Origin: Methylibium sp035476815
GTDB taxonomy: Bacteria; Pseudomonadota; Gammaproteobacteria; Burkholderiales; Burkholderiaceae_C
Length of the DNA stretch: 64,000 nt
Reading direction: 5' to 3'
Assembly: GCA_035476815.1 (NCBI GenBank)
Contig: DATILD010000009.1
Location: 62,001 to 126,000, forward strand
The notes under the pieces are model-generated. The model was not told the origin of the DNA and did not search any database. It saw nothing but the letters and a program-made list of their open reading frames with translations. Below, in pieces: positions 28,240 to 36,797 of the stretch (position 1 is the stretch's first letter; each line of letters starts with the position of its first letter). The position numbers and the translations under genes were made by a program.

Positions 28240-29483
28240 GCCGCTCGCCCCTTGCCCGTGCATCGATCGCCGTCGCGCTCTGGCTGTGCGCCGCGGCCCA
28301 GGCCCAGCAGCTGACCCCCTCGTCGTTCCGCTACACCGGCGGCCCGACCACCAAGCTGGCCGGCGGCGACGTGGTCGCCGCGTGGAACGTGCGCGACCCC
28401 AAGTCCACGCTGCGCCCCGGGCTGAAGGTGCTGTTCTTCGGCAGCTCGCCGCTGTGCGATCCCGATGCCGAGCACGGCCCGGTCACGTCCAAGGGCAATG
28501 TGCGCACCGAGCAGGCGAAGTCGGTGACCGGCCTCGAGCTCGATCCGCAGGGCTCCTTGTGGACGCCCAGCGGCGACACCGACCAGTGCTCGCCGGCCGC
28601 GCGCGGCAAGGCCGGCGACTCCTTCATGCACGTCAACGCGGCGCCCGGCGGCGGCGTGGGCATGTTCACCTACACCGGCCGCGACGTCGGCGGGCGCGAA
28701 CCCTTCTTCGAGCAGCATGGCCGCGGCGGCAAGGAGGGCACCGGAGCCAACGCCAACATCGGCGGCAGCTTCTTCTTCTGGAGTCTGGACTGGCGCGGCA
28801 AGGAGGTGGTCCGCCCCTGGAGCGGCGGCGGCTCGGCGCAGGGCGCCACGGCCGAACTGCGCACCACCCAGTCGGTCGCACGCGCGACGGTGCCACCCAA
28901 GGGCGGCGCGAAGAAGGGCGAGAACGTCCAGGCCAAGCAGCAGGTCATCTTCACCGTGATCAACGAGGACTGCGTGAAGGGCGGCTCCGACGCCAAGACC
29001 TGCCGGCTGAAGTACCTGTTCAACCTGGCGGTGTTCCGCGCCGGCGTCGCCGATGTCCGCAACGAGCCCTGGTTCAAGGAAGGCAGCGTGTTCTTCGATC
29101 CGGCCCAGGCCGGCGTCGCGATCATCCACGGCCCGATCCCGGCGGCCGGCCAGACGCTGCGCGACCGCCACACCGACGCCAGCCTCTACACCTCGGCCGG
29201 CGAGCCCTCGCAGGGACAGGAGTTCACCGACAAGCGCTTCGTGGTCCGCATCTCCTTCGAGCAGCTGACGAACGCGCTGCGCACGATCGCCTCGCGCCGC
29301 ACCGGCAAGACCTTCGACGCGGTGCGCGACGCCGACGTCGCGGCGCTGTTCGGGCCGCGCTGGAACGACCCGGCGCAGTGGGTGCTGACCTCGATCAACG
29401 TGAGCCAGGAAGTCTTCAACTACCAGCGCGAGCAACGCGCCTTCATCGGCGGCAACTTCCGTGAGCTCCAGTTCGGTTCTTGA
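28236..29483 (+). CDS. Secreted protein of unknown function
   Basis: A 415-aa protein I do not recognise. It has a clear signal peptide (MSRSPLARASIAVALWLCAA, cleavage near AQA-QQ). The mature part is soluble, glycine- and charged-residue-rich and largely beta-like, with four cysteines in the central and N-terminal parts (SSPLCDPD, TDQCSPA, EDCVKGG, KTCRLKY) that could form two disulfides in the periplasm. It is coupled to the sulfotransferase upstream (ATGA overlap) and overlaps the SGNH hydrolase downstream. A role in polymer processing, binding or export is an inference from context only. Confidence 0.75.
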   Translation: MSRSPLARASIAVALWLCAAAQAQQLTPSSFRYTGGPTTKLAGGDVVAAWNVRDPKSTLRPGLKVLFFGSSPLCDPDAEHGPVTSKGNVRTEQAKSVTGLELDPQGSLWTPSGDTDQCSPAARGKAGDSFMHVNAAPGGGVGMFTYTGRDVGGREPFFEQHGRGGKEGTGANANIGGSFFFWSLDWRGKEVVRPWSGGGSAQGATAELRTTQSVARATVPPKGGAKKGENVQAKQQVIFTVINEDCVKGGSDAKTCRLKYLFNLAVFRAGVADVRNEPWFKEGSVFFDPAQAGVAIIHGPIPAAGQTLRDRHTDASLYTSAGEPSQGQEFTDKRFVVRISFEQLTNALRTIASRRTGKTFDAVRDADVAALFGPRWNDPAQWVLTSINVSQEVFNYQREQRAFIGGNFRELQFGS

Positions 29484-31518
29484 ACCGCTGCTCGGCGAGC
29501 CGCTTCTCGCCGCCCCGGTGACGCCGGAGCCAGTGGAGGCGGCGCCGACCGGCGCCGCCTCGTCGCTGCTGTTCGCCGCCGGCGTCGAGCCGACGCGCCA
29601 CCTGCGGCGCCTCGGCAGCCGGCCGGCGGCCGGGGGCAGCGGGGCGGTGCTCGGCCCGGTCGAGGTCGCCGGCGGCGCGGTCGTGCGCATCCCGGTGCTC
29701 GACGGCGGCACGGGCTATGTCGACCCGCGGGTGATCGTCTGCGGCCGCGGCAGCGGCGCGCGCGCCGCGGCGGTCGTGGTCGACGGCGTCGTGACGGCGA
29801 TCACGATCGAGGCCGGCGGGCGCCGCTACGCGGACGCGACGGCGCAGCTCGTCGACGGCGCCATCGTCGTGCTGGTCGGCGACTCGATCAGCACCGACAT
29901 GCCGCAGCACGGCATCCCCGGCGAAAGCTTCTGGTTCCAGCTGCAGCGCGCGCTGCAGGAGCAGAACCCGGGGCGCCGCCTGCACTTCTTCAACCGCGCG
30001 ATCGGCGCGCAGACCTGGTCGACCTTCAACGACCTGGCGCATGCCAACCACCCGGCCTGGTACTGCAACCACGCCAAGCCCTGGCTGCACTACCTGGCCG
30101 AGCTCCAGCCCGACCTGGTGGTGGTCGCCTTCGGCATGAACGACCGGCAGAACTTCCGGCCGCGGCACATGGCGGCCGCGATCGCGAAGCTGCGCGCCTT
30201 CGCGCGCGCGCCGGACATCGTGCTCGCCACGCCGCTGATGCCGAGCGCGAGCAGCGCCAACCCGAACATGTCGAGCCCGGCGTCGCAGGCCGGGCGCGAC
30301 TTCGTCGCCGGCTTCGTGCGCGCCTACGCGCTCGCCAACGACCACGGCCTGCTCGACTTCCACCGCCGCTTGCGCATGGTCCGCGACGGCATCGACGTGC
30401 GCCAGAGCGTGCTGCGCGTGCCGGTCGGCGGCGAACGCCGGCCGCTGCCCTGGCAGGCCGACGCCGCCTGCGCCGACTTCTACCTCGCGGCCGACTTCGG
30501 ACCGGTCGACGCCGACTTCTGGGCCGGTCGCCGCATCGACGTGGCGACCGCGCCGCAGGGCGTGAACGCGGCCGCCGTCCTGCGCATCGAGGACGCGGAC
30601 GGCCGTGTCGCGGTGTCGGTGATCGACCGCCATCCCCAGCGCGACGTGGAATCGGTCGGCCTGCGGCGCCGCAGCGACCTGGCCACCCCTCGCCAAGGGG
30701 CGCTGGTCATCGAGGTCTGGTGCCAGGACGTGCGCACCGAGGTCCGCGTCAACGGCACGCGGGTGCTGGGCGAGGTGGTGTGCCGCTGCGGCGGGCTGGT
30801 CGCACCGGCGCTGTCGAGCAGCGCCGCGGCCGAGGCCACGATCACCTTCGCCGCCGGCGACTACCTGCGCTGCCCCGCCGCGCTGACCGACCTCGACCTG
30901 TACGGCGGCGCGGACTCGCCCTTCCTCGGCAACGGCATGAACCACCCGTCGTCGATCGCGCTCCGGCACGTCATCGCACCGGTGATCCACAACAGCGACT
31001 GGCGCGCGACGCCGGTCGGCGTCGGCGGCGGCGCGAACGCGGCCTTCGTCGGCGTCGGCGAGCCGGTGCCGCAGGCGCATCTGCATGTCACGAAGCGGCG
31101 CAGCGGCGTGTCGACCCCGCCGGAGGCCGACGCCGACCACCTGCTACTCGAGGATGCCGACGCCGCCGGCGTCACGCTGCGCACCGGCCCCGCCGGCACC
31201 GCCCGCTGGGTGGCGGCCAGCCCCGCCGACGCGCGCCGCTTCGTGCAGTCCTTCGACCATGCCGCGGACGCCTATTCGGAGGCGATCGGCGGCGCGGTCC
31301 AGCGCCGCCTCAGCCGCAGCGTCGATGCGCATCACGTCCCGGTGCAGCTGCCCAGCTACAGCGTGGCGCAGCTGCCGCTCGACATCGGCGCCGGCTCGCT
31401 CGCGTTCTGCCCCGACGAGGCCGACGGCGCCGTGCTCGTCTTCTTCGACGGCGCGCAGTGGCGGCGCGTCACCGACCGCGCCGTCGCCACCGCGCCCCTG
31501 CCTTCCACCGCGCCCTAA
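29461..31518 (+). CDS. SGNH/GDSL hydrolase with phage tail-fibre-like flanks
   Basis: A 685-aa protein. An N-terminal segment (about residues 75-135) matches the glycine-rich repeat typical of phage tail fibres (DGGTGYVDPRVIV, then SGARAAAVVVDGVVTAITIEAGG). An SGNH hydrolase follows: nucleophile in VGDSIS (about 140-145), RAIGAQTW, the GMND block (about 225-228) and LLDFHRRL as the likely Asp-His pair. The C-terminal part (about residue 525 onward) contains VGVGEPVPQAHLHVTK, a stalk sequence usual in tailspikes. The family could be an acetyl-esterase acting on the polysaccharide. The GTG start overlaps the upstream gene by 23 nt and no signal peptide is visible, so location is uncertain. Confidence 0.75.
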   Translation: MSSSSVLEPLLGEPLLAAPVTPEPVEAAPTGAASSLLFAAGVEPTRHLRRLGSRPAAGGSGAVLGPVEVAGGAVVRIPVLDGGTGYVDPRVIVCGRGSGARAAAVVVDGVVTAITIEAGGRRYADATAQLVDGAIVVLVGDSISTDMPQHGIPGESFWFQLQRALQEQNPGRRLHFFNRAIGAQTWSTFNDLAHANHPAWYCNHAKPWLHYLAELQPDLVVVAFGMNDRQNFRPRHMAAAIAKLRAFARAPDIVLATPLMPSASSANPNMSSPASQAGRDFVAGFVRAYALANDHGLLDFHRRLRMVRDGIDVRQSVLRVPVGGERRPLPWQADAACADFYLAADFGPVDADFWAGRRIDVATAPQGVNAAAVLRIEDADGRVAVSVIDRHPQRDVESVGLRRRSDLATPRQGALVIEVWCQDVRTEVRVNGTRVLGEVVCRCGGLVAPALSSSAAAEATITFAAGDYLRCPAALTDLDLYGGADSPFLGNGMNHPSSIALRHVIAPVIHNSDWRATPVGVGGGANAAFVGVGEPVPQAHLHVTKRRSGVSTPPEADADHLLLEDADAAGVTLRTGPAGTARWVAASPADARRFVQSFDHAADAYSEAIGGAVQRRLSRSVDAHHVPVQLPSYSVAQLPLDIGAGSLAFCPDEADGAVLVFFDGAQWRRVTDRAVATAPLPSTAP

Positions 31519-31535
31519 CCGAAGCCCTTCGATCC

Positions 31536-32396
31536 ATGCAACGCATCCCCAACCTCGCCAACGTCTATCCCGACGTGCACCACAAGCATGTCACGGAGCA
31601 TTTCGCGGCCCTGCCGGCCGGCGCCACCGCGCGCGGCGGCCTGGCGCTGCCGGCGAAGCTGCACTGCGCGTACTTCATCTGCTTCGTCAACCGCTGCGGC
31701 TCGAACTTCGTCGCCGAGGCGATGGGCTCGGACGGCCGCCTGCGCGTCGCCGGCGAGGAGCTCAACCACTCGATCGTCACCAAGCAGTCGCAGCGGCTCG
31801 GGCTGGACAGCTACGAGGCCTACCTGTCCTGGCTGATCAAGGTCCGCTCGAAGGGCACCGGCGTGTTCGGCTGCAAGACCAGCGCCGGTCAGCTGATCCA
31901 CCTGTACAACCTCGGTCTGCTGCACAAGCTCGGCGAGCGGCTGCGCTTCATCCACGTGGTGCGCGGCGACCTGGTCGAGCAGGCCGTGTCGATGGAGCGC
32001 GCGCGCGTCACCAAGCAGTGGACCAGCGAACAGCCGGGCAGCAACGAGCCGGTCGCCTACCAGCCTGCCGCGCTGGTGCGCACGATGCACGGCATCCAGC
32101 AGCAGAACGCGACCTTCCAGATGCTGTTCCAGCTGATGGAGGCCGACCCGCTGGTGCTGCAGTACGAGGAATTCGTCGGCGCGCCGGCGCGCGGCGTCGC
32201 GCGCATCGGCCGGCACATCGGCATGCCCGACCTCCGCTGGCGGCCCGAGGGCGTCAAGCTGCGCAAGCAGGCGGACGACGAGAGCCTGCGCATGCGCCAG
32301 GCGCTGCTGAACGACTACAGCGTCACGGCCGGCCGCCACACCGCACCGACCCTGACGCTGCCGGCCGACGCCGCCGGCGCCGAACGGCAGGCCTGA
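31536..32396 (+). CDS. Stf0-like sulfotransferase (2 of 5)
   Basis: A 286-aa protein of the Stf0 (trehalose 2-sulfotransferase-like) family. The N-terminal AYFICFVNRCGSNFVAEAMG (about residues 45-64) corresponds to the PAPS-binding start, with Asn-Arg replacing the more usual Pro-Arg. The later RFIHVVRGDLVEQAVSMERA contains the conserved Arg-x-Asp and Gln-Ala-Val-Ser block. It is followed 3 nt later by a second Stf0-like gene of different sequence. The two may sulfate different positions. Confidence 0.87.
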   Translation: MQRIPNLANVYPDVHHKHVTEHFAALPAGATARGGLALPAKLHCAYFICFVNRCGSNFVAEAMGSDGRLRVAGEELNHSIVTKQSQRLGLDSYEAYLSWLIKVRSKGTGVFGCKTSAGQLIHLYNLGLLHKLGERLRFIHVVRGDLVEQAVSMERARVTKQWTSEQPGSNEPVAYQPAALVRTMHGIQQQNATFQMLFQLMEADPLVLQYEEFVGAPARGVARIGRHIGMPDLRWRPEGVKLRKQADDESLRMRQALLNDYSVTAGRHTAPTLTLPADAAGAERQA

Positions 32397-32399
32397 GCC

Positions 32400-33182
32400 A
32401 TGACACGCAAGACCGTCGCCGAGATCATCGCCGCCCACGAGCTGGACGGCGAGCGCCTCGCCAAGGTCGAGGCGATGCCCGATCCGGCCCACACCTACAT
32501 CATCGCCACGCTGCCGCGCAGCGGCAGCAAGCTGCTCGCCGAGGTGATGACCGAGACCAAGCGCCTCGGCCGCCCCGACGACCGGCTCGACGCGACCGCG
32601 ATCCGCGGCAACCTGCGCAACGCGCCGGCCCGCAACCCGGACGAGTACCTGCGCAACGTGCTGCGCGCATCGGCCACGCGCAACGGCGTCGCCGGCCTGA
32701 TGACGGGCTGGCAGCAGTTCAACAGCTTCGGCCGCCTGCTGGGCAACCGCCGTCCGCTGCTCGAGGCCCGCTACATCCACCTGACGCGGCGCGACCAGTA
32801 CGCCCAGGCCGTGTCGCTCTACACCAGCACGGCGGCCAAGCCGGGTGCGCCGGCGGCCGCCGAGCCGGACTACGACTACGCGCGCATCGCGCGCTGCCAC
32901 GAACGGCTGCGCACGATGGAGGTCGGCTGGCAGCGCTTCTTCGACCAGCACCGCATCACGCCGCTGTCGATCACCTACGAGGACATCGAGACCGACGTCT
33001 ACGCCGTGGTCAAGCGTGTCGTCGCCTTCCTCGGCCTGCCGATCGGCAAGCTGGGTGCAGGCGCCGCGCCGGTGCTGCAACAGCGCGGCGAGCGCAGCAG
33101 CGTCGTCTGGGCCGCCCGCTTCATGCTCGAGCACGACGCCGAAAGCCGGCGCGCGGCGCCGCCGTCTCCAGCCTCCCCTTGA
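32400..33182 (+). CDS. Stf0-like sulfotransferase (3 of 5)
   Basis: A 260-aa Stf0-family sulfotransferase. The PAPS loop is YIIATLPRSGSKLLAEVM (about residues 33-50), the typical Pro-Arg-Ser-Gly-Ser form. The Stf0 helix block is YIHLTRRDQYAQAVSLYTS (about 125-143). The C-terminal ITYEDIETD matches the family's Tyr-Glu-Asp segment. The C-terminal end is poorly conserved and proline-rich. Tandem with the previous gene, and its stop overlaps the start of the next glycosyltransferase (TGATG). Confidence 0.88.
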   Translation: MTRKTVAEIIAAHELDGERLAKVEAMPDPAHTYIIATLPRSGSKLLAEVMTETKRLGRPDDRLDATAIRGNLRNAPARNPDEYLRNVLRASATRNGVAGLMTGWQQFNSFGRLLGNRRPLLEARYIHLTRRDQYAQAVSLYTSTAAKPGAPAAAEPDYDYARIARCHERLRTMEVGWQRFFDQHRITPLSITYEDIETDVYAVVKRVVAFLGLPIGKLGAGAAPVLQQRGERSSVVWAARFMLEHDAESRRAAPPSPASP

Positions 33183-36028
33183 TGAACAACGCCTCCCCGC
33201 CCATGAACACGACGACCGTGGATCCCGACCTCGCCGCCCGCGACCCCGAGTCTCCCCTGGCCACCGACGCCGGCCTGCGCGGCATGTTCGACCGCATCGA
33301 GCTCGGCCGCGTCTGCGGCTGGGCGGCGCGGGGCAGCGAGCCGTCGCAGCGGGTCGAGATCGAGGTGCTGGCCGACGGCATCGTGGTCGGGCTCGGCGTC
33401 GCCGACACCTTCCGCGGCGATCTGCTGGCCGCCGGCATCGGCGATGGCAAGCATGCGTTCTGGATCGAGCTGCCGCATGCGCTGTGGGACGGCGCGCCGC
33501 GGCGCATCGAGGTGCGCGAGCGCGCCACCGGCGCGGCGCTCGCCGGCTCGCCGCGCAAGCTGACCGGCGTGGCGGCCGAGTCCTTCGAGCTCAAGCTCGA
33601 CGGCGCCGCGCTGGTGGGCAGCGCGCGGCTGCCGGGCCACGACGGCAGTCCGCTGCAACTGCTGGTGATGGAGGGCAGCGAGCCGGTGGCGCGCGGCATC
33701 GGCAACGCGGTGGCCGCCGCACCCGAGCAGGTGCGCTTCCACATCCCGCTGCCGGCGGCGCTGTTCGACGGCCGCCCGCATGCCTTCACCGTGCGGGCCG
33801 AGGGCGCGCCCTGGCTGGTGGCGCAGACCGCGCTCATCATGCCGGCGATGCTGACACCGGCCGAGGCGCTGCAACAGCACACGCGCGAGGGCCTGCGCCC
33901 GGCGCTCGCCAACGTACCGGGCCTGCGCTACGACGCGCTCGCGGCCGGGCTGGAAGCGCTGCCGCGCGATGGCGCGCCGGCGGCGCTGGCCGCCGCGCTG
34001 GACCAGCTCGTCCACTGCCACGCCACGCTGGTGCGCGGCGCCGACGACGCGGCGCGCGGCTTCCGACCGCTGCGCTTCCCGCGCGTCGACGCGCCGACGG
34101 TCTCGGTCGTGATCCCGGTGCACAACAAGTTCGCCGTGACCTACCACTGCCTGGCCTCGCTGCTGCTGGCGCCGAACCGCGCGAGCTTCGAGGTGGTCCT
34201 GGTCGACGACGGCTCCAGCGACGACAGCACCCGCATCCCCGAGCTGATCGAGGGCGTCGCCTGCGTGCGGCACGACACCGCGCAGGGCTTCATCCGCGCC
34301 TGCAACGCCGGCGGCGCGCTGGCGCGCGGCGAGTACATCGTGATGCTCAACAACGACACCGAGGTCACGGCCGGCTGGCTCGACGAGCTGCTGTGGCCGT
34401 TCGCGCACTTCGACGCCGTCGGCATGAGCGGTGCCAAGCTGCTCTATCCCGACGGCGCGCTGCAGGAGGCCGGCGGCATCGTCTGGAACAGCGGCGATCC
34501 GTGGAACTACGGCCGCCGCGCCAACCCCAACGACCCGCGCTACAACTACACGCGCCAGGTCGACTACGTCTCCGGCGCCTGCATCATGCTGCCCACCGCG
34601 CTGTGGCGCGAACTGGGCGGCTTCGACGAGGCCTTCGTGCCGGCCTATTTCGAGGACACCGACCTCGCCTTCCGCGTGCGCGACCGCGGCCTGAAGACGG
34701 TCTACGCGCCGCTCGCGCAGGTGGTGCACTACGAGGGCGTCAGCAGCGGCACCAGCACGAGCTCGGGCACCAAGCGCTTCCAGGAGATCAACCGGCCCAA
34801 GTTCAAGAAGCGCTGGGTCGGCGCCTGCCGCAACAACGGGCGCGTCGGCGTGGACCTGGAACTGAACAAGGACCGCAACGTCGAGCTGCGCGCGCTGGTG
34901 CTCGACAGCGAGACCCCGCAGCCCGACCAGAACGCCGGCAGCTACGCCGCGGTGCAGGAACTGCGGATGCTGCAGGCGCTGGGCTTCAAGTGCACCTTCG
35001 TGCCGATGAACCTGGCCTGGCTCGGCCACTACACCGAGGACCTGCAGCGCATGGGCGTCGAGTGCGTGCACGCGCCCTACGCGACCGGCCTGAAGACGCT
35101 GATCGAGCAGCGCGGCAGCGAGTTCGACCTCGTCTACGTGACCCGCTACAACGTCGCCGAGCAATGCCTCGACGCGATCCGCCAGCATGCACCGCAGGCC
35201 AAGCTGGTGCTCAACAACGCCGACCTGCACTTCCTGCGCGAGCTGCGTGCCGGCATCGCGTCGGGCGACCGCGAAACCATCAACGCCTCCGTGCGCACCC
35301 GCGAGAAGGAGCTCGCGGTGATGCGCAAGGTCGACCTGGTGCTCTCCTACACCGACGTCGAGAAGGCGGTGATCCAGTCGCACAACCTCGACTCGACGCT
35401 GGTGGCGCGCTGCCCCTGGGTCACCGACGTGGTGCCGCAGGTGCCGGGCCATGAAGGCCGCGCCGACATCGCCTTCCTCGGCAGCTACAAGCACCACCCC
35501 AACGCCGAGGCGGTCGAATGGTTCGTCGAGCAGGTGATGCCGCTGCTGCGCGAGGCGCTGCCGGAGGCGCGGCTGCGCGTCTACGGCAGCAACCCGACCG
35601 AGCGCCTGCGCAAGCTGGCCGAGCGCGACGCTCGCATCGTGATCGATGGCTGGGTGCCGACGGTGGACGCCGTCTACGACCACTGCCGCGTGTTCGTCGC
35701 GCCGCTGCAGAGCGGCGCCGGCATCAAGGGCAAGGTGATCGGTGCGATGGCGCATGGCGTGCCCTGCGTGCTGTCGCCGGTGGCGGCCGAGGGCATCGCG
35801 GTGGGCAACGGCGTGGACGCCTGCGTCGCGGCCCGGCCCGAGGAATGGGTCGCCGCGATCACGGCCCTGTACCGCGACCCCGAGGCCTGGGCAGCGATGT
35901 CGCGCCACGCGCTGGCCTTCGCGACGCGCCACTACGGCTTCGAGCAGGGCGTGAGCGCGATGCAGGAAGCGCTGCAGACCGTCGGCCTCGCCACCGACAC
36001 CGACCATCGCGCGCTCGCCAGCCGCTGA
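33182..36028 (+). CDS. Glycosyltransferase: GW-type repeat, GT2, GT4
   Basis: A 948-aa multi-module glycosyltransferase. One clear N-terminal GW unit lies at about residues 34-130 (VCGWAARG, then VEIEVLADGIVVG and GIGDGKHAFWIELP), with a second, degenerate unit to about 220. A GT2 domain runs from about residue 305 (SVVIPVHNKFAVTYHC, VLVDDGSSDDST, VMLNNDTEVTAGW, EDTDLAFRVRDRG). A GT4-like domain runs from about 570 (QNAGSYAAVQELRML, FLGSYKHHPNAEAVEW, VAPLQSGAGIKGKVIGAMA). Its plan parallels the 23505-26621 protein, suggesting duplication and divergence. A second in-frame ATG at 33203 is an alternative start. Confidence 0.87.
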   Translation: MNNASPPMNTTTVDPDLAARDPESPLATDAGLRGMFDRIELGRVCGWAARGSEPSQRVEIEVLADGIVVGLGVADTFRGDLLAAGIGDGKHAFWIELPHALWDGAPRRIEVRERATGAALAGSPRKLTGVAAESFELKLDGAALVGSARLPGHDGSPLQLLVMEGSEPVARGIGNAVAAAPEQVRFHIPLPAALFDGRPHAFTVRAEGAPWLVAQTALIMPAMLTPAEALQQHTREGLRPALANVPGLRYDALAAGLEALPRDGAPAALAAALDQLVHCHATLVRGADDAARGFRPLRFPRVDAPTVSVVIPVHNKFAVTYHCLASLLLAPNRASFEVVLVDDGSSDDSTRIPELIEGVACVRHDTAQGFIRACNAGGALARGEYIVMLNNDTEVTAGWLDELLWPFAHFDAVGMSGAKLLYPDGALQEAGGIVWNSGDPWNYGRRANPNDPRYNYTRQVDYVSGACIMLPTALWRELGGFDEAFVPAYFEDTDLAFRVRDRGLKTVYAPLAQVVHYEGVSSGTSTSSGTKRFQEINRPKFKKRWVGACRNNGRVGVDLELNKDRNVELRALVLDSETPQPDQNAGSYAAVQELRMLQALGFKCTFVPMNLAWLGHYTEDLQRMGVECVHAPYATGLKTLIEQRGSEFDLVYVTRYNVAEQCLDAIRQHAPQAKLVLNNADLHFLRELRAGIASGDRETINASVRTREKELAVMRKVDLVLSYTDVEKAVIQSHNLDSTLVARCPWVTDVVPQVPGHEGRADIAFLGSYKHHPNAEAVEWFVEQVMPLLREALPEARLRVYGSNPTERLRKLAERDARIVIDGWVPTVDAVYDHCRVFVAPLQSGAGIKGKVIGAMAHGVPCVLSPVAAEGIAVGNGVDACVAARPEEWVAAITALYRDPEAWAAMSRHALAFATRHYGFEQGVSAMQEALQTVGLATDTDHRALASR

Positions 36029-36047
36029 GCGAACCGCCTCGACCACC

Positions 36048-36797
36048 GTGCGCAAAGTCATCCTCCACTACCACCTGTTCAAGAACGCCGGCACCTCGGT
36101 CGACGAGCTGCTGAAGCGCAACTTCGGCGCGCGCTGGGTGACGCGCGAGTTCAACGGCGGCGCTCCGGCGGCGCACCGTGCCGAGCTGGCCCGCTGGCTC
36201 GCCGACGAACGCGATGCCGTGGCCTTCTCGTCGCACACCGCCCAGCTGCCGCCGCCGGCACCGGCCGGCGTCGAGTGCTTCCCGCTGCTGTTCGTGCGCC
36301 ATCCGATCGACCGCATCGCCTCGGCCTATGCCTTCGAGACCAAGCAGGGCGGCGGCGGCTTCGGCGCGGTGCTGGCGCGCAACACCACGCTGGCCGGCTA
36401 CATCGAGGTGCGCCTGTCGCTGGGCCACGACCGCCAGTGCCGCAACTTCCACGTCACGCGGCTGGCGCAGATGTTCCCGGCCGACAGCGGCGACGAGCTG
36501 AGCCGGGCGCTGCGGGCGATCGAGACGCTGCCCTTCGTCGGGCTGGTCGAGGCCTTCGACACCTCGGTGGAGCGGATGGCGGCGTGGCTGACGCCGCACT
36601 TCGCCGGCTTCCGTGCCGCCTCGGTGGCGAAGAACGTCACGCGCGACCGCTCGGTGCCGCTCGCCGACCGGCTGGCCGCGCTGCGCACCGAGGTCGGCGA
36701 GGCCCTGTGGGGGCAGTTGCTCGAGGCCAACCGCGACGATCTGGCGGTGTACGAGGCCATCGCCGCCCGGTACCGCGCCACCGACACGACCGCATGA
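36048..36797 (+). CDS. Sulfotransferase family protein (4 of 5)
   Basis: A 249-aa protein with the sulfotransferase P-loop-like start LHYHLFKNAGTSVDELL (about residues 6-22) and the 3'-phosphate-binding VRHPIDRIASAYAFE (about 83-97). This pattern matches the sulfotransferase family 2 (carbohydrate) group. A GTG start was chosen because the family begins here, 19 nt after the preceding stop. It overlaps the next sulfotransferase by 4 nt. It is clearly different from sulfotransferases 1-3, so simple recent duplication is unlikely. Confidence 0.85.
   Translation: MRKVILHYHLFKNAGTSVDELLKRNFGARWVTREFNGGAPAAHRAELARWLADERDAVAFSSHTAQLPPPAPAGVECFPLLFVRHPIDRIASAYAFETKQGGGGFGAVLARNTTLAGYIEVRLSLGHDRQCRNFHVTRLAQMFPADSGDELSRALRAIETLPFVGLVEAFDTSVERMAAWLTPHFAGFRAASVAKNVTRDRSVPLADRLAALRTEVGEALWGQLLEANRDDLAVYEAIAARYRATDTTA

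Noticed and set aside
29461..31518. Prophage remnant around the tailspike-like protein
   Set aside because: No integrase, terminase, portal or other phage genes are nearby and the flanking genes are polysaccharide genes.
32999..36061. Minus-strand open frame of about 1020 codons opposite the second GW glycosyltransferase
   Set aside because: Antisense shadow of a motif-rich gene, low-complexity His/Arg/Ala composition, no family features.
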